Source: Paraburkholderia phenoliruptrix
GTDB taxonomy: Bacteria; Pseudomonadota; Gammaproteobacteria; Burkholderiales; Burkholderiaceae
NCBI RefSeq assembly: GCF_902859825.1
Contig: NZ_CADIKB010000012.1
Location: forward strand, 62,001 to 126,000
Direction of reading: 5' to 3'
Length of the DNA stretch: 64,000 nucleotides
In this document: in pieces, positions 48,627 through 57,601 of the stretch
Layout of the letters: every line of letters starts with the position of its first letter
Position numbering within the stretch: position 1 is the first letter of the stretch
Notes under the pieces: model-generated
What the model saw: the letters and a program-made list of their open reading frames with translations, nothing else
Database searches by the model: none
What the model was told of the DNA's origin: nothing
Made by a program: the position numbers and the translations under genes

Positions 48627-50837
48627 ATGTCGACAACCTCTGCCCGCGCCTCGCGCCCCGCGTCGTTGGCCGCCTGGTACAGCGCCGCCTCCGACTGGGC
48701 GCGCACCGACGGCCTCACGTGGACCTACCTTTTCAAGGCGCTCGCTGCGTGCTTTCTCGCGCTCGGCATCGCGATGAAACTCGACCTGCCGCAGCCGCGC
48801 ACGGCCATGACCACCGTCTTCATCGTGATGCAGCCGCAAAGCGGCATGGTGTTCGCGAAGAGCTTCTACCGGATCTGCGGCACGCTTGTCGGCCTCGTCG
48901 TGATGCTCGCGTTGATCGGGCTGTTCGCGCAGCAGCCGGAGCTGTTCATCGCGACCACGGCGATCTGGGTCGGCATCTGCACCGCCGGCGCCGCGCGCAA
49001 CCGCAACTTCAGGTCTTACGGCTTCGTGCTGGCCGGCTACACCGCCGCACTGATCGGCATTCCCGCCTCGCAACATCCGGACGGCGCGTTTCTCGCCGCG
49101 CTCACGCGCGTCGCGGAGGTCGTGCTCGGCATCGTCTGCGCGGGCGCCGTGAGCGGCCTCGTATTTCCACAGTTCGCCGGCCTGCAGATGCGCGGCGCCG
49201 TGCGCGCGCGTTTCTCCGCGTTTGTCGACTACGTGTCGGCGTCGCTGGCCGGCCGCAACGACCGCGCGCAGATCGAGGCGACCAATGCGCGCTTCGTCGC
49301 GGACATCGTCGGCTTCGAGGCAGCGCGCAGCGTCGCGGTGTTCGAAGGCCCGGATTCGCGGATGCGCGGCGGCCGCCTCGCACGCCTGAACAGCGAGTTC
49401 ATGACCGCGTCGACGCGCTTTCACGCGCTGCATCAGCTGATGAACCGCTTGCGCGAGGCCGGCACGCACGGCGCGGCGATCGCCATCGACGCGCTCGAAC
49501 CTTACTTCAGGGAAATCGCGCCCTTGCTCGCGAAGTCCGGTGAGCCGGTGCTGAGCGCCGCCGATGCCGCGCACGCCGCCGCCCAGCTCGACGCGTACAA
49601 GACCGAGCTGCCGCGCCGCGTGCGCGCCACGCGCGCCGCGCTCGAGGTACATCCCGATGCGCCGCTGCTCGACTTCGATACGGGCGCGGAACTGCTGTAC
49701 CGCTTTATCGACGATCTGCATGCCTACGCCGCCACGTATGCGTCGCTCGCGGTGGACACGCATGAGCGCGAGCGCTGGGTCGAGCGCTACGAGCCGAAGA
49801 CGAACGCTATCGCGGCCGGCGTCGCCGGTCTGCGCGCGGCGCTCGTGATGATGGTGCTCGGCGCGTTCTGGATCGCCACCGCGTGGCCGAGCGGCTCGAC
49901 GCTCACGCTGAACGCGGCGGCGGTGTGCGCGCTGGCATCGTCGTCGCCGGATCCGAAACGTACCGTGTTCCAGATGGCCGGCGGCACGCTCGCCGCCTCG
50001 GCGATGGGCCTGCTCGCGGTCTACGGCGTGTTCCCGCGCATCGACGGATTTGCGCTGCTGTGCGCCACGCTCGCGCCGTTCCTGCTGCTCGGCGTGTTCA
50101 TGACGACGCGGCCCGCGCTGGCCGGCTACGGCGTCGGCTATTGCATTTTCTTCTGCTTCCTGGCCGGCCCGGACAACGTGGTCCACTACGACCCGAGCAG
50201 CTTTATCAACGACGCCATGGCGCTCGTGCTGTCCATGCTGGTGTCCTCCGTCGCGTTCGCCGTGCTGCTGCCGCCGTCCACGCCGTGGCTGCGCAACCGG
50301 CTGCTCGCCGACCTGCGCCGTCAGGTCGTGCTCGCGAGCCGGGCGCGTCTCGCCCGCGTGCGTTCGCGGTTCGAAAGCGGCGCTCGCGATCTGATGTTCC
50401 AGATCAACGCTCTCGCGCAGGACGATCCGGCGGCGCGGCGCGACACGTTGCGCTGGCTCTTCTCGGTGCTCGAAGTGGGCAACGCGGTGATCGACCTGCG
50501 CCGCGAAGTCGCCGCGCTGCCCGCCGAGGCGCGCTACGCGAACACGATGGCGTGGCGCATGTCGCTGCGCGCCATGTGCGACGCGCTGAGCGCGCTCTTC
50601 GAGCGCCCGCGTGCGGAGCGCCTCGACCGCGCGCTCGCCGCGACCGTCGACGCGATCAGTGCCGTGCAGTCCCTGCTTGCGGCATTCGCACCGCCGCGCG
50701 AGGAGCGCCATCAACTGCAGCGCATTCTGAGTCAGCTGCATTTCATCCGTACCGCGTTGCTCGATCCGCAGTCGCCGCTCGCGCCGTTGACGGCTGCGCG
50801 GGCCGACGCATCTGAAGGAGTGGCTCATGCCGCGTGA
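48627..50837 (+). CDS. FUSC-family inner-membrane efflux protein (AaeB-like)
   Basis: A 736-residue protein with the typical two-block layout: about six helices at residues 30-190, a soluble segment to about 400, a second helix block at about 405-555, and a cytoplasmic C-terminal region. This is the AaeB/FUSC architecture that exports aromatic carboxylic acids. It begins 11 bp after the channel gene (GAGGAAG site) and its 3' end overlaps the DUF1656 gene by 11 bp. Confidence 0.92.
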   Translation: MSTTSARASRPASLAAWYSAASDWARTDGLTWTYLFKALAACFLALGIAMKLDLPQPRTAMTTVFIVMQPQSGMVFAKSFYRICGTLVGLVVMLALIGLFAQQPELFIATTAIWVGICTAGAARNRNFRSYGFVLAGYTAALIGIPASQHPDGAFLAALTRVAEVVLGIVCAGAVSGLVFPQFAGLQMRGAVRARFSAFVDYVSASLAGRNDRAQIEATNARFVADIVGFEAARSVAVFEGPDSRMRGGRLARLNSEFMTASTRFHALHQLMNRLREAGTHGAAIAIDALEPYFREIAPLLAKSGEPVLSAADAAHAAAQLDAYKTELPRRVRATRAALEVHPDAPLLDFDTGAELLYRFIDDLHAYAATYASLAVDTHERERWVERYEPKTNAIAAGVAGLRAALVMMVLGAFWIATAWPSGSTLTLNAAAVCALASSSPDPKRTVFQMAGGTLAASAMGLLAVYGVFPRIDGFALLCATLAPFLLLGVFMTTRPALAGYGVGYCIFFCFLAGPDNVVHYDPSSFINDAMALVLSMLVSSVAFAVLLPPSTPWLRNRLLADLRRQVVLASRARLARVRSRFESGARDLMFQINALAQDDPAARRDTLRWLFSVLEVGNAVIDLRREVAALPAEARYANTMAWRMSLRAMCDALSALFERPRAERLDRALAATVDAISAVQSLLAAFAPPREERHQLQRILSQLHFIRTALLDPQSPLAPLTAARADASEGVAHAA

Positions 50838-51027
50838 CATTGCCGTTTTCGACGCCTACGTGCCCTCTATCGTGCTGCTGTTCGTCGCGGGCGCCGCGCT
50901 CACCTGGGTGCTGGATCGCGTGATCGCCTATACGGGCGTCTATCGCGTGGTGTGGCATCCGTCGCTTTTCCGGGCCAGCCTGCTCGTGTGCGTGTGCGGC
51001 CTGCTGGGACTTGCCGTTTATCGTTGA
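50827..51027 (+). CDS. DUF1656 small membrane protein (AaeX-like)
   Basis: A 66-residue protein with two transmembrane helices (IVLLFVAGAALTWVLDRVI and ASLLVCVCGLLGLAVY). It matches AaeX, the small subunit encoded with AaeA and AaeB. It overlaps the FUSC gene by 11 bp and the membrane-fusion gene follows 13 bp later, so all are one operon. AAGGAG precedes the ATG. Its mechanism is unknown. Confidence 0.9.
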   Translation: MPRDIAVFDAYVPSIVLLFVAGAALTWVLDRVIAYTGVYRVVWHPSLFRASLLVCVCGLLGLAVYR

Positions 51028-51040
51028 TCAGAGCCGAAAC

Positions 51041-51901
51041 ATGACTATCCGAAATCTTATTGGCTTCGTTGCGACAGCCGTTATTTTTATCGTCGCGATC
51101 GTGTTGGGGCGCATGCTGTGGGTCCATTACATGGACGAACCGTGGACGCGTGACGCGCGCGTGCGCGCCGAAATAGTGAACGTTGCGCCGGACGTCTCGG
51201 GCGCCGTGGTCGATCTGCCGGTCAAAGACAATCAACTGGTGAAGAAAGGCGACCTGCTGATGCAGATCGATCCGTCGCACTACGAGATCGCCGTCGAGCA
51301 GGCGCAGGCCGCGGTGGCCGCGCGCAAGGCCGAGCTGCAGATGAAGCGCGACGACGCGCGGCGGCGCGCGGACATGGATTCGCTCGTGGTGTCCAAAGAG
51401 AGCCAGGAGAATGCGGCGCACACGGCGTCGGCTGCCGAAGCGGCGTATCAGCAGGCGCTCGCCGCGCTCGACGCCGCGAAGCTCAACCTCGCGCGCACGC
51501 GCGTCGTCTCACCCGTCGACGGCTACGTGACCAACCTGAACGTGTTTCGCGGCGACTACGCGACGGCCGGCGCGGCGAAGCTCGCCATTGTCGACAGTCA
51601 CTCGTTCTGGGTGTACGGCTACTTTGAGGAAACCAAGCTGCCGCACGTGCGTATCGGCGACAAGGCCGAAGTGCGCCTGATGAGCGGCGGCACGCTGCAA
51701 GGCCATGTGGAAAGCATCTCGCGCGGCATTTACGACCGCGACAATCCGCAAAGCCGCGAACTGCTCGCCGACGTCAACCCGACGTTCAACTGGGTCCGCC
51801 TCGCGCAGCGCGTGCCGGTGCGCGTGAAGATCGACTCGGTGCCCGACGGGGTCATGCTGGCGGCGGGCATTACCTGCACCGTGGTCGTCAAGGAGAGCTG
51901 A
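51041..51901 (+). CDS. HlyD-family membrane fusion protein (AaeA-like)
   Basis: A 286-residue periplasmic adaptor anchored by one N-terminal helix (about 5-25). The biotinyl-lipoyl half-motifs (VAPDVSGAVVDLPVKDNQLV; RTRVVSPVDGYVTNLNV), a coiled-coil hairpin (about 80-150) and a beta-barrel domain are in the usual order. It links the FUSC pump to the outer-membrane channel. The start at 51041 puts the anchor at the N-terminus. Confidence 0.92.
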   Translation: MTIRNLIGFVATAVIFIVAIVLGRMLWVHYMDEPWTRDARVRAEIVNVAPDVSGAVVDLPVKDNQLVKKGDLLMQIDPSHYEIAVEQAQAAVAARKAELQMKRDDARRRADMDSLVVSKESQENAAHTASAAEAAYQQALAALDAAKLNLARTRVVSPVDGYVTNLNVFRGDYATAGAAKLAIVDSHSFWVYGYFEETKLPHVRIGDKAEVRLMSGGTLQGHVESISRGIYDRDNPQSRELLADVNPTFNWVRLAQRVPVRVKIDSVPDGVMLAAGITCTVVVKES

Positions 51902-51990
51902 GGGAAGGCCGTGAGCGGGCCGTGAGCTGCCTGGAGCGGGCCGCGCGCACTCTCAAGATCGCGGCAGGCCGCGCGCCTGCCGCACCGTCT

Positions 51991-53667
51991 TTAGAGCCGG
52001 AACTTGCCCACCATCTGCTTGAGGCCATGCGCCTGATCGTCGAGCGATCTCGCCGCGGCGGTCGCCTGCTCGACAAGCGCCGCGTTCTGCTGCGTGCCCG
52101 AATCCATCTGCGCGACGGCCAGATTGATCTCCTCGATGCCCGCGCTCTGCTCCGACGAAGCCGCCGAAATCTCGCCCATGATGTCGGTCACACGCTTCAC
52201 CGCCTTGACCACTTCGTCCATGGTCTGGCCGGCGTCCTGCGCGAGGGTCGAGCCGTTGCTCACGCGCTCCACCGACGTGCTGATCAGCCCCTTGATCTCC
52301 TTCGCGGCGGCGGCGCTGCGTTGCGCGAGGTTGCGCACTTCCGCGGCCACGATCGAAAAGCCGCGGCCTTCCTCGCCGGCCCGCGCCGCCTCGACCGCCG
52401 CATTCAGCGCCAGAATGTTGGTCTGGAACGCGATTCCCTCGATCACGCCGATGATGTCGCCGATGCTGCGCGCGCTCTCGTTGATCTCGTTCATCGTCGC
52501 GACGACGCGGCTCACCACCTCGCCGCCCTTCTCCGCGATCTCCGACGCGTTGTTGGCAAGCGTGCTCGCCTGCTTCGCGTTGTCCGCGTTCTGGCGGACT
52601 GTCGAGGTCAACTGCTCCATGCTGGTCGCGGTGCGCTCGAGCGCCATCGCCTGCTGCTCGGTGCGCTGCGAAAGATCGGCGTTGCCCATTGAAATTTCGC
52701 TCGATGCGGTCGCGATCGCGTCTGCACTCGACGCAATGTCCGACACCGTGGTCGCAAGACCGCTTTGCATATCGGAAAGCGCGTACAGCACGCTCGACTT
52801 GTCCTTACGCCCCAGCGTGATGTGATTCGACAGATCGCCCGCCGCGATCCGGCTCGCGATTTCCTTCGCGTAGGCCGGCTCGCCGCCCAGCTGGCGCGCG
52901 AGGCGCCGCACCACCCACTCGCTGATGGCGGCCGCGAGCACGATCAGCCCGATCGTCATCACCGCCAGCATCACGAACGACGAGTGGTAAATGAAGCCGG
53001 AGGCGTCGATGGTCGCCTTCGCCGCCGTGCCGCGCTCCGCGACCAGTTCGTCGACGAGTTTTTCGAGCTTGCCGGTTTCGACCAGCAGCGACACGTCCTG
53101 CGTGCCGACCTGCCAGTTCATTTGCGACAGGTCGAGCGGCTGCGCTTTCACGAGCGTGACGAAGTCCCGCAGATGGGTGCTCCAGGTGGTGACGGCGGCG
53201 GCAAACTTCTTCTGATTCTCGACGGCTTTCGCGTTCGATTTGTCGACGTACTGCTGCAGCGTGCCGAGCTCGGCGGCAAGGCCGTTCAAGCCCTTCTCGA
53301 TGTCGGCGCCCAGTTCGTCGCGCTCCTTCGCGGTGGTCGCGGTCAACAGCATTTTTTGCGCGCGGCTCGCGCGCAGCATGTGGCCGCGGGCTTCCTCGGC
53401 GGCGCGGCTCGCGACGTGCCCTTGGTCGTAGATGGATTGCGCGGAGGCGTTCAGGCGGCTGATCTGCGTGAGCGAAAACACGCCGATGGCAAGCGTGCCG
53501 ACCAGCAGCACCGCAAAAGCGAGGCGCAACATAGCCTTGACGGACAGGCCCTTGAGCCGCGCGACCCGCGCACGGCTACCCTTTCCCCGCGACGGCAACC
53601 TCCCCGCCGCTTCTGCGTCCGGAACGAACCCCGCGCTTTTCCGGCTGCCCAGCGAAACTGCTTTCAT
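51991..53667 (-). CDS. Methyl-accepting chemotaxis protein
   Basis: A 558-residue chemoreceptor. An unusually long cytoplasmic N-terminus (about 45 residues, basic) precedes TM1 (about 46-68). A periplasmic helical bundle follows (about 70-225), then TM2 (about 230-252), HAMP and the signalling hairpin [20 protein letters not shown]. The sensor has four-helix-bundle character, and no Cache motif is visible. The start at 53667 follows GGGGA. A FliA-like promoter lies about 70 bp upstream. The ligand is unknown. Confidence 0.92.
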   Translation of the reverse strand: MKAVSLGSRKSAGFVPDAEAAGRLPSRGKGSRARVARLKGLSVKAMLRLAFAVLLVGTLAIGVFSLTQISRLNASAQSIYDQGHVASRAAEEARGHMLRASRAQKMLLTATTAKERDELGADIEKGLNGLAAELGTLQQYVDKSNAKAVENQKKFAAAVTTWSTHLRDFVTLVKAQPLDLSQMNWQVGTQDVSLLVETGKLEKLVDELVAERGTAAKATIDASGFIYHSSFVMLAVMTIGLIVLAAAISEWVVRRLARQLGGEPAYAKEIASRIAAGDLSNHITLGRKDKSSVLYALSDMQSGLATTVSDIASSADAIATASSEISMGNADLSQRTEQQAMALERTATSMEQLTSTVRQNADNAKQASTLANNASEIAEKGGEVVSRVVATMNEINESARSIGDIIGVIEGIAFQTNILALNAAVEAARAGEEGRGFSIVAAEVRNLAQRSAAAAKEIKGLISTSVERVSNGSTLAQDAGQTMDEVVKAVKRVTDIMGEISAASSEQSAGIEEINLAVAQMDSGTQQNAALVEQATAAARSLDDQAHGLKQMVGKFRL

Positions 53668-54083
53668 ATTCCCCGTCCCCACGTTTAGAACCTGCCGCAA
53701 AGGTCAATTCCGGCATTGCTTCTTTTCCTTCCGGGTCTACGGCATCGGCGTCCGCGATCTTTAGTGTGGTTTGCCCCGGTGTTGCCCGTACCGACGATCG
53801 TGTATCACCCGGTCCTCGGCACGCCGCTTTGTGAGCGCGCGCCGCGCCCGTTTTATACATGGCCAAAAATCCGTCTGACTTATTTATTGGGACGCACCGC
53901 CGGGCCGAACGACCCATGTCCGATTCGCGACAAAACTTGTCCTTACAATTCAGCCGAGCCACATTACACTTCGACGGATAGCTGAGCACACGCGACGCCG
54001 CGTCGTTATGCCGCAACGACGCCGGTCAGCATGGCGACGCGCCGCCAGCCAGGGATTGCCCCGTCCTCTCTTCTAAAAAACGT
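53668..54083. other. 416-bp divergent intergenic region
   Basis: This region separates the second chemoreceptor and MFS genes. It holds the FliA-like promoter at 53736-53763 on the minus side. A moderately AT-rich part (about 53860-53980) probably contains the MFS promoter, but I cannot name its elements. No convincing gene was seen in any frame. Confidence 0.6.
53736..53763 (-). promoter_or_regulatory. Candidate FliA (sigma-28) promoter of the second chemoreceptor gene
   Basis: On the minus strand, TAAAGATC (53756-53763), 12 bases, GCCGTAGA (53736-53743), about 70 bp before the start. Spacing and the GCCGTA core match the element before the first chemoreceptor gene. Confidence 0.55.
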
Positions 54084-55373
54084 ATGGAAACCAGCCTCGA
54101 TAAACGCGCACTTGCCAGCGCGTCAGCCCGTCCCGGCAGTACCGCGCCTGCCGCCGCCGCTTCGGCTGCCTCACCCTCGGGCGCGCAACCGGCCGCCACC
54201 GTGCAGCGCACCGTGTATTCGGTGCTCGGCGCGATCAGCTTTTCCCATTTGCTCAACGACATGATCCAGTCGTTGATTCTGGCCATTTACCCAATGCTGA
54301 AAGACAACTTCTCATTGTCGTTCGGACAGATCGGCCTGATCACGCTGACATATCAGATCACCGCGTCGCTGCTGCAGCCGCTCGTCGGCATTTACACCGA
54401 CAGGCATCCGAAGCCGTACTCGCTACCCGTCGGCATGGGCTTTACGCTCGCCGGGCTGCTGCTGATGTCGATGGCGCCGAATTTCGGCGTGCTGCTGGTG
54501 GCCGCGGCGCTGGTCGGCTGCGGCTCGTCGGTGTTTCATCCGGAGTCGTCGCGCGTTGCACGCATGGCGTCCGGCGGCCGCCACGGACTCGCGCAGTCGC
54601 TGTTCCAGGTGGGCGGCAATGCCGGATCGTCGCTCGGGCCGCTGCTCGCCGCGCTGATCGTGATTCCGCACGGCCAGCGCAGCATCGCGTGGTTCTCGGT
54701 AGCGGCGCTCGTCGCGATGGTCGTGCTCACGCAGATCGGCCGCTGGTACAAGCAGCATCCGTCGGTGAAGAAGGCGCGCAGCCAGACCGCTCACGCGACG
54801 CTGTCGCGCAACCAGGTGATGTTCGCGATGGGCGTGCTGATCCTGCTAGTGTTTTCGAAGTACTTTTACCTCGCGAGCATTAACAGCTATTTCACGTTCT
54901 ATCTGATCGACAAGTTCCATCTGCCGGTGCAGGCGGCGCAGGTGCATCTGTTCGTGTTCCTCGCCGCCGTGGCAGCGGGCACGGTGATCGGCGGTCCGGT
55001 GGGCGACAGGATCGGCCGCAAATATGTGATCTGGGTGTCGATTCTCGGCGTCGCGCCGTTCACGCTGCTGCTGCCCTACGCCAACCTGTTCTGGACGGGC
55101 GTGTTGACGGTGATTATCGGCGTGGTGCTGGCTTCGGCCTTCTCGGCGATTCTCGTCTATGCGCAGGAGCTGATTCCGGGCAAGGTCGGCATGGTCGCGG
55201 GGCTCTTTTTCGGCTTCGCGTTCGGGCTCGGCGGTATCGGCGCGGCGGTGCTCGGCGAACTCGCCGACGCGACCAGCATCGCGTATGTCTACAAGGTCTG
55301 CTCGTTCCTGCCGCTGCTCGGCGTGCTGACGGTGTTCCTTCCGGACGTGGAAGGCAAGCGCGCCAAGGCGTAA
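54084..55373 (+). CDS. fsr: MFS transporter, fosmidomycin-resistance (Fsr) type
   Basis: A 429-residue 12-helix transporter. After an Ala/Ser/Pro-rich N-terminal stretch of about 40 residues, the first helix SVLGAISFSHLLNDMIQSLI is characteristic of the Fsr subfamily; the loop motif GIYTDRHPKPYSLPVG and GGPVGDRIGRKYVIW follow. Fsr confers resistance to fosmidomycin and may export other compounds. A strong terminator follows. The natural substrate is not known. Confidence 0.85.
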   Translation: METSLDKRALASASARPGSTAPAAAASAASPSGAQPAATVQRTVYSVLGAISFSHLLNDMIQSLILAIYPMLKDNFSLSFGQIGLITLTYQITASLLQPLVGIYTDRHPKPYSLPVGMGFTLAGLLLMSMAPNFGVLLVAAALVGCGSSVFHPESSRVARMASGGRHGLAQSLFQVGGNAGSSLGPLLAALIVIPHGQRSIAWFSVAALVAMVVLTQIGRWYKQHPSVKKARSQTAHATLSRNQVMFAMGVLILLVFSKYFYLASINSYFTFYLIDKFHLPVQAAQVHLFVFLAAVAAGTVIGGPVGDRIGRKYVIWVSILGVAPFTLLLPYANLFWTGVLTVIIGVVLASAFSAILVYAQELIPGKVGMVAGLFFGFAFGLGGIGAAVLGELADATSIAYVYKVCSFLPLLGVLTVFLPDVEGKRAKA

Positions 55374-55396
55374 GCGGTTCGTCCTGAAGGCATGAG

Positions 55397-55425
55397 AAAA
55401 AGGCGCTGCGGCGCCTTTTTCTTTT
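55397..55425 (+). terminator. Terminator after the MFS gene
   Basis: AAAAAGGCGC pairs with GCGCCTTTTT around a short loop and is followed by CTTTT, 24 bp past the stop. A-run and T-run make it potentially bidirectional. Confidence 0.88.
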
Positions 55426-55457
55426 GGCGCACTGGCGGACTGGCGCACTGGCGGGCG
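55426..55457. repeat. 8-bp tandem repeat TGGCGSRC, four copies
   Basis: TGGCGCAC, TGGCGGAC, TGGCGCAC, TGGCGGGC stand head to tail directly after the terminator of the MFS gene, in the prpE upstream region. Confidence 0.85.
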
Positions 55458-55708
55458 GCGGGGCGCGCCGCGTCGGCGTGCCGCGAACGGACGCCTGCAT
55501 GCACAACGTCAGGCGAGGCGCCGCGTTTTGGGGCGGCCCGTCGACCCTCGCGGGCCGCTCGTCCCGTGCCGCTCATGGTGAACCCGCGTTGTCCGCCACG
55601 CGGCGCGTACTCTATGCTTCCTTGACATGGCTCGCGCCGCCGCCATCCGCGGCCGCGGTGCGCCGCGTCTTCCACGTTTGCTCACCCGCACCCGAAGGAT
55701 CGCCGCCG

Positions 55709-57601
55709 ATGACCCGCTACCGCGACTTCCACCGCCGTTCGATCGGCAACCCCGAGGCGTTCTGGCGCGACGAGGCGCGGCGCATCCATTGGGAAACGCC
55801 GTTCGAAACGGTGCTCGACCGCTCGAATCCGCCGTTCGCGCGCTGGTTTGTCGGCGGGCGCACGAACCTGTGCCATAACGCGGTGGACCGGCATCTGGCC
55901 GAGCGCGCGCAGCAGAACGCGCTCGTGTATGTGTCGACCGAAACGGGCATCGAGCGGCGCTACACTTACGCCGAACTGCACGCCGAGGTCAACCGGATGG
56001 CCGCGGTCATGCGCTCGCTCGGCGTGAAGCGCGGCGACGTGGTGCTCATCTATCTGCCGATGATCCCCGAAGCGCTCTTCGCGATGCTCGCGTGCGCGCG
56101 CCTCGGCGCGATTCACTCGGTCGTGTTCGGCGGGTTCGCGGCGCCGAACCTGGCCGCGCGCATCGACGACGCGAAGCCGGTGCTGATCGTGACCGCCGAC
56201 GCCGGTGCGCGCGGCGGCAAGGTGATCGACTACACGCCGCTCGTCGACGAAGCGCTCGCGCGCGCGAGCCACAAGACGCCGCGCGTGCTGCTGATCGACC
56301 GGCAGCTCGCGCCGGAGCGCCTGAACGCGAGCTATCTGGTCGACTACGAGCCGCTGCGCGAACAGTTCTTCGACGCCCATGTGCCGTGCGAATGGCTCGA
56401 ATCGAACGAGCCCTCCTACGTGCTCTACACGTCCGGCACGACCGGCAAGCCCAAGGGCGTGCAGCGCGACGTGGGCGGCTACGCGGTCGCGCTCGCGGCG
56501 TCGATGGAATATATCTTCGAGGGCAAGGCCGGCGACACGATGTTCACCGCGTCGGACGTCGGCTGGGTAGTCGGCCATAGCTACATCGTCTACGCGCCGT
56601 TGCTCGCGGGGCTCACCACCGTCATGTACGAAGGCACGCCGATCCGCCCCGACGGCGGCATTTGGTGGCGCCTTGTCGAACAGCATCGGATCAACCTGAT
56701 GTTCACCGCGCCGACCGCGCTGCGCGTGCTGAAAAAGCAGGACCCGGCGCTGCTGAAGAAAGCCGACCTGTCGAGCCTGCGCACGCTGTTTCTGGCCGGC
56801 GAGCCGCTCGACGAGCCGACCGCCTCGTGGATCGCCGGCGCGCTCGGCAAACCGGTGATCGACAATTACTGGCAGACCGAAACCGGCTGGCCGATGCTCG
56901 CGATTCCGCGCGGCGTCGAAGCGCTGCCGACCAAGCTCGGTTCGCCAGGCGTGCCCTCGGCCGGTTTCTCTCTGACCTTGCGCAACGAGCTGACGGGCGA
57001 CCCGTGCCCGCCCGGCGAGAAAGGCGTCCTGACGCTGAACTACCCGTTGCCGCCGGGTTGCATGTCCACGGTTTGGGGCGACGACCAGCGCTTTCTCAGC
57101 ACCTACTGGTCGAGCATTCCGAACCACCAGGTGTATTCCACGTTCGACTGGGGCATTCAGGACGAAGACGGCTACGTGACGATCCTCGGGCGCACGGACG
57201 ATGTGATCAACGTCGCGGGTCACCGGCTCGGCACACGCGAGATCGAGGAGGCGCTGTCGAGCCACCCGGCCGTGGCGGAAGTCGCCGTGGTGGGCGTGAC
57301 CGACTCGCTGAAGGGTCAGGCGGCGATGGCCTTCGTGGTGTTGCGCGACGCGCAGGCCTACGCGGAGGGACACGCGCGCACGAAGCTGCAAGACGATCTC
57401 ATGACGACGGTCGACCGCCAGCTCGGCGCGATTGCGCGGCCCTCGCGCGTGGTGATCGTCTCGATGCTGCCGAAGACGCGCTCCGGCAAATTGCTGCGCC
57501 GGGCCATCGCGGCGCTCGCGGAGGGACGCGAGCCGGGCGATCTGCCGACCATCGAGGATGCCTCGGCGTTGCAGCAGGTGCGCGAAGGCTTGCAGGGCTA
57601 G
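55709..57601 (+). CDS. prpE: Propionate-CoA ligase
   Basis: A 630-residue acyl-adenylate synthetase of the acetyl/propionyl-CoA synthetase group. The P-loop YTSGTTGKPKGVQRD is near residue 237; the C-terminal lysine lies in MLPKTRSGKLLRRAI. The N-terminus MTRYRDFHRRSIGNPEAFW and overall length fit PrpE more closely than Acs. It activates propionate for the methylcitrate cycle; no prp genes are nearby. The stop shares the 4-bp palindrome CTAG with the stop of the convergent nucleosidase gene. Confidence 0.92.
   Translation: MTRYRDFHRRSIGNPEAFWRDEARRIHWETPFETVLDRSNPPFARWFVGGRTNLCHNAVDRHLAERAQQNALVYVSTETGIERRYTYAELHAEVNRMAAVMRSLGVKRGDVVLIYLPMIPEALFAMLACARLGAIHSVVFGGFAAPNLAARIDDAKPVLIVTADAGARGGKVIDYTPLVDEALARASHKTPRVLLIDRQLAPERLNASYLVDYEPLREQFFDAHVPCEWLESNEPSYVLYTSGTTGKPKGVQRDVGGYAVALAASMEYIFEGKAGDTMFTASDVGWVVGHSYIVYAPLLAGLTTVMYEGTPIRPDGGIWWRLVEQHRINLMFTAPTALRVLKKQDPALLKKADLSSLRTLFLAGEPLDEPTASWIAGALGKPVIDNYWQTETGWPMLAIPRGVEALPTKLGSPGVPSAGFSLTLRNELTGDPCPPGEKGVLTLNYPLPPGCMSTVWGDDQRFLSTYWSSIPNHQVYSTFDWGIQDEDGYVTILGRTDDVINVAGHRLGTREIEEALSSHPAVAEVAVVGVTDSLKGQAAMAFVVLRDAQAYAEGHARTKLQDDLMTTVDRQLGAIARPSRVVIVSMLPKTRSGKLLRRAIAALAEGREPGDLPTIEDASALQQVREGLQG

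Larger units (their letters stand above)
55374..55708. other. 335-bp intergenic region before prpE
   Basis: It contains the MFS terminator (55397-55425), an 8-bp tandem repeat (55426-55457) and about 250 bp of GC-rich DNA. Though the frame of prpE stays open through part of it, the upstream residues look non-native and there is no ribosome site, so I see no gene there. The prpE promoter must lie here. Confidence 0.6.
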
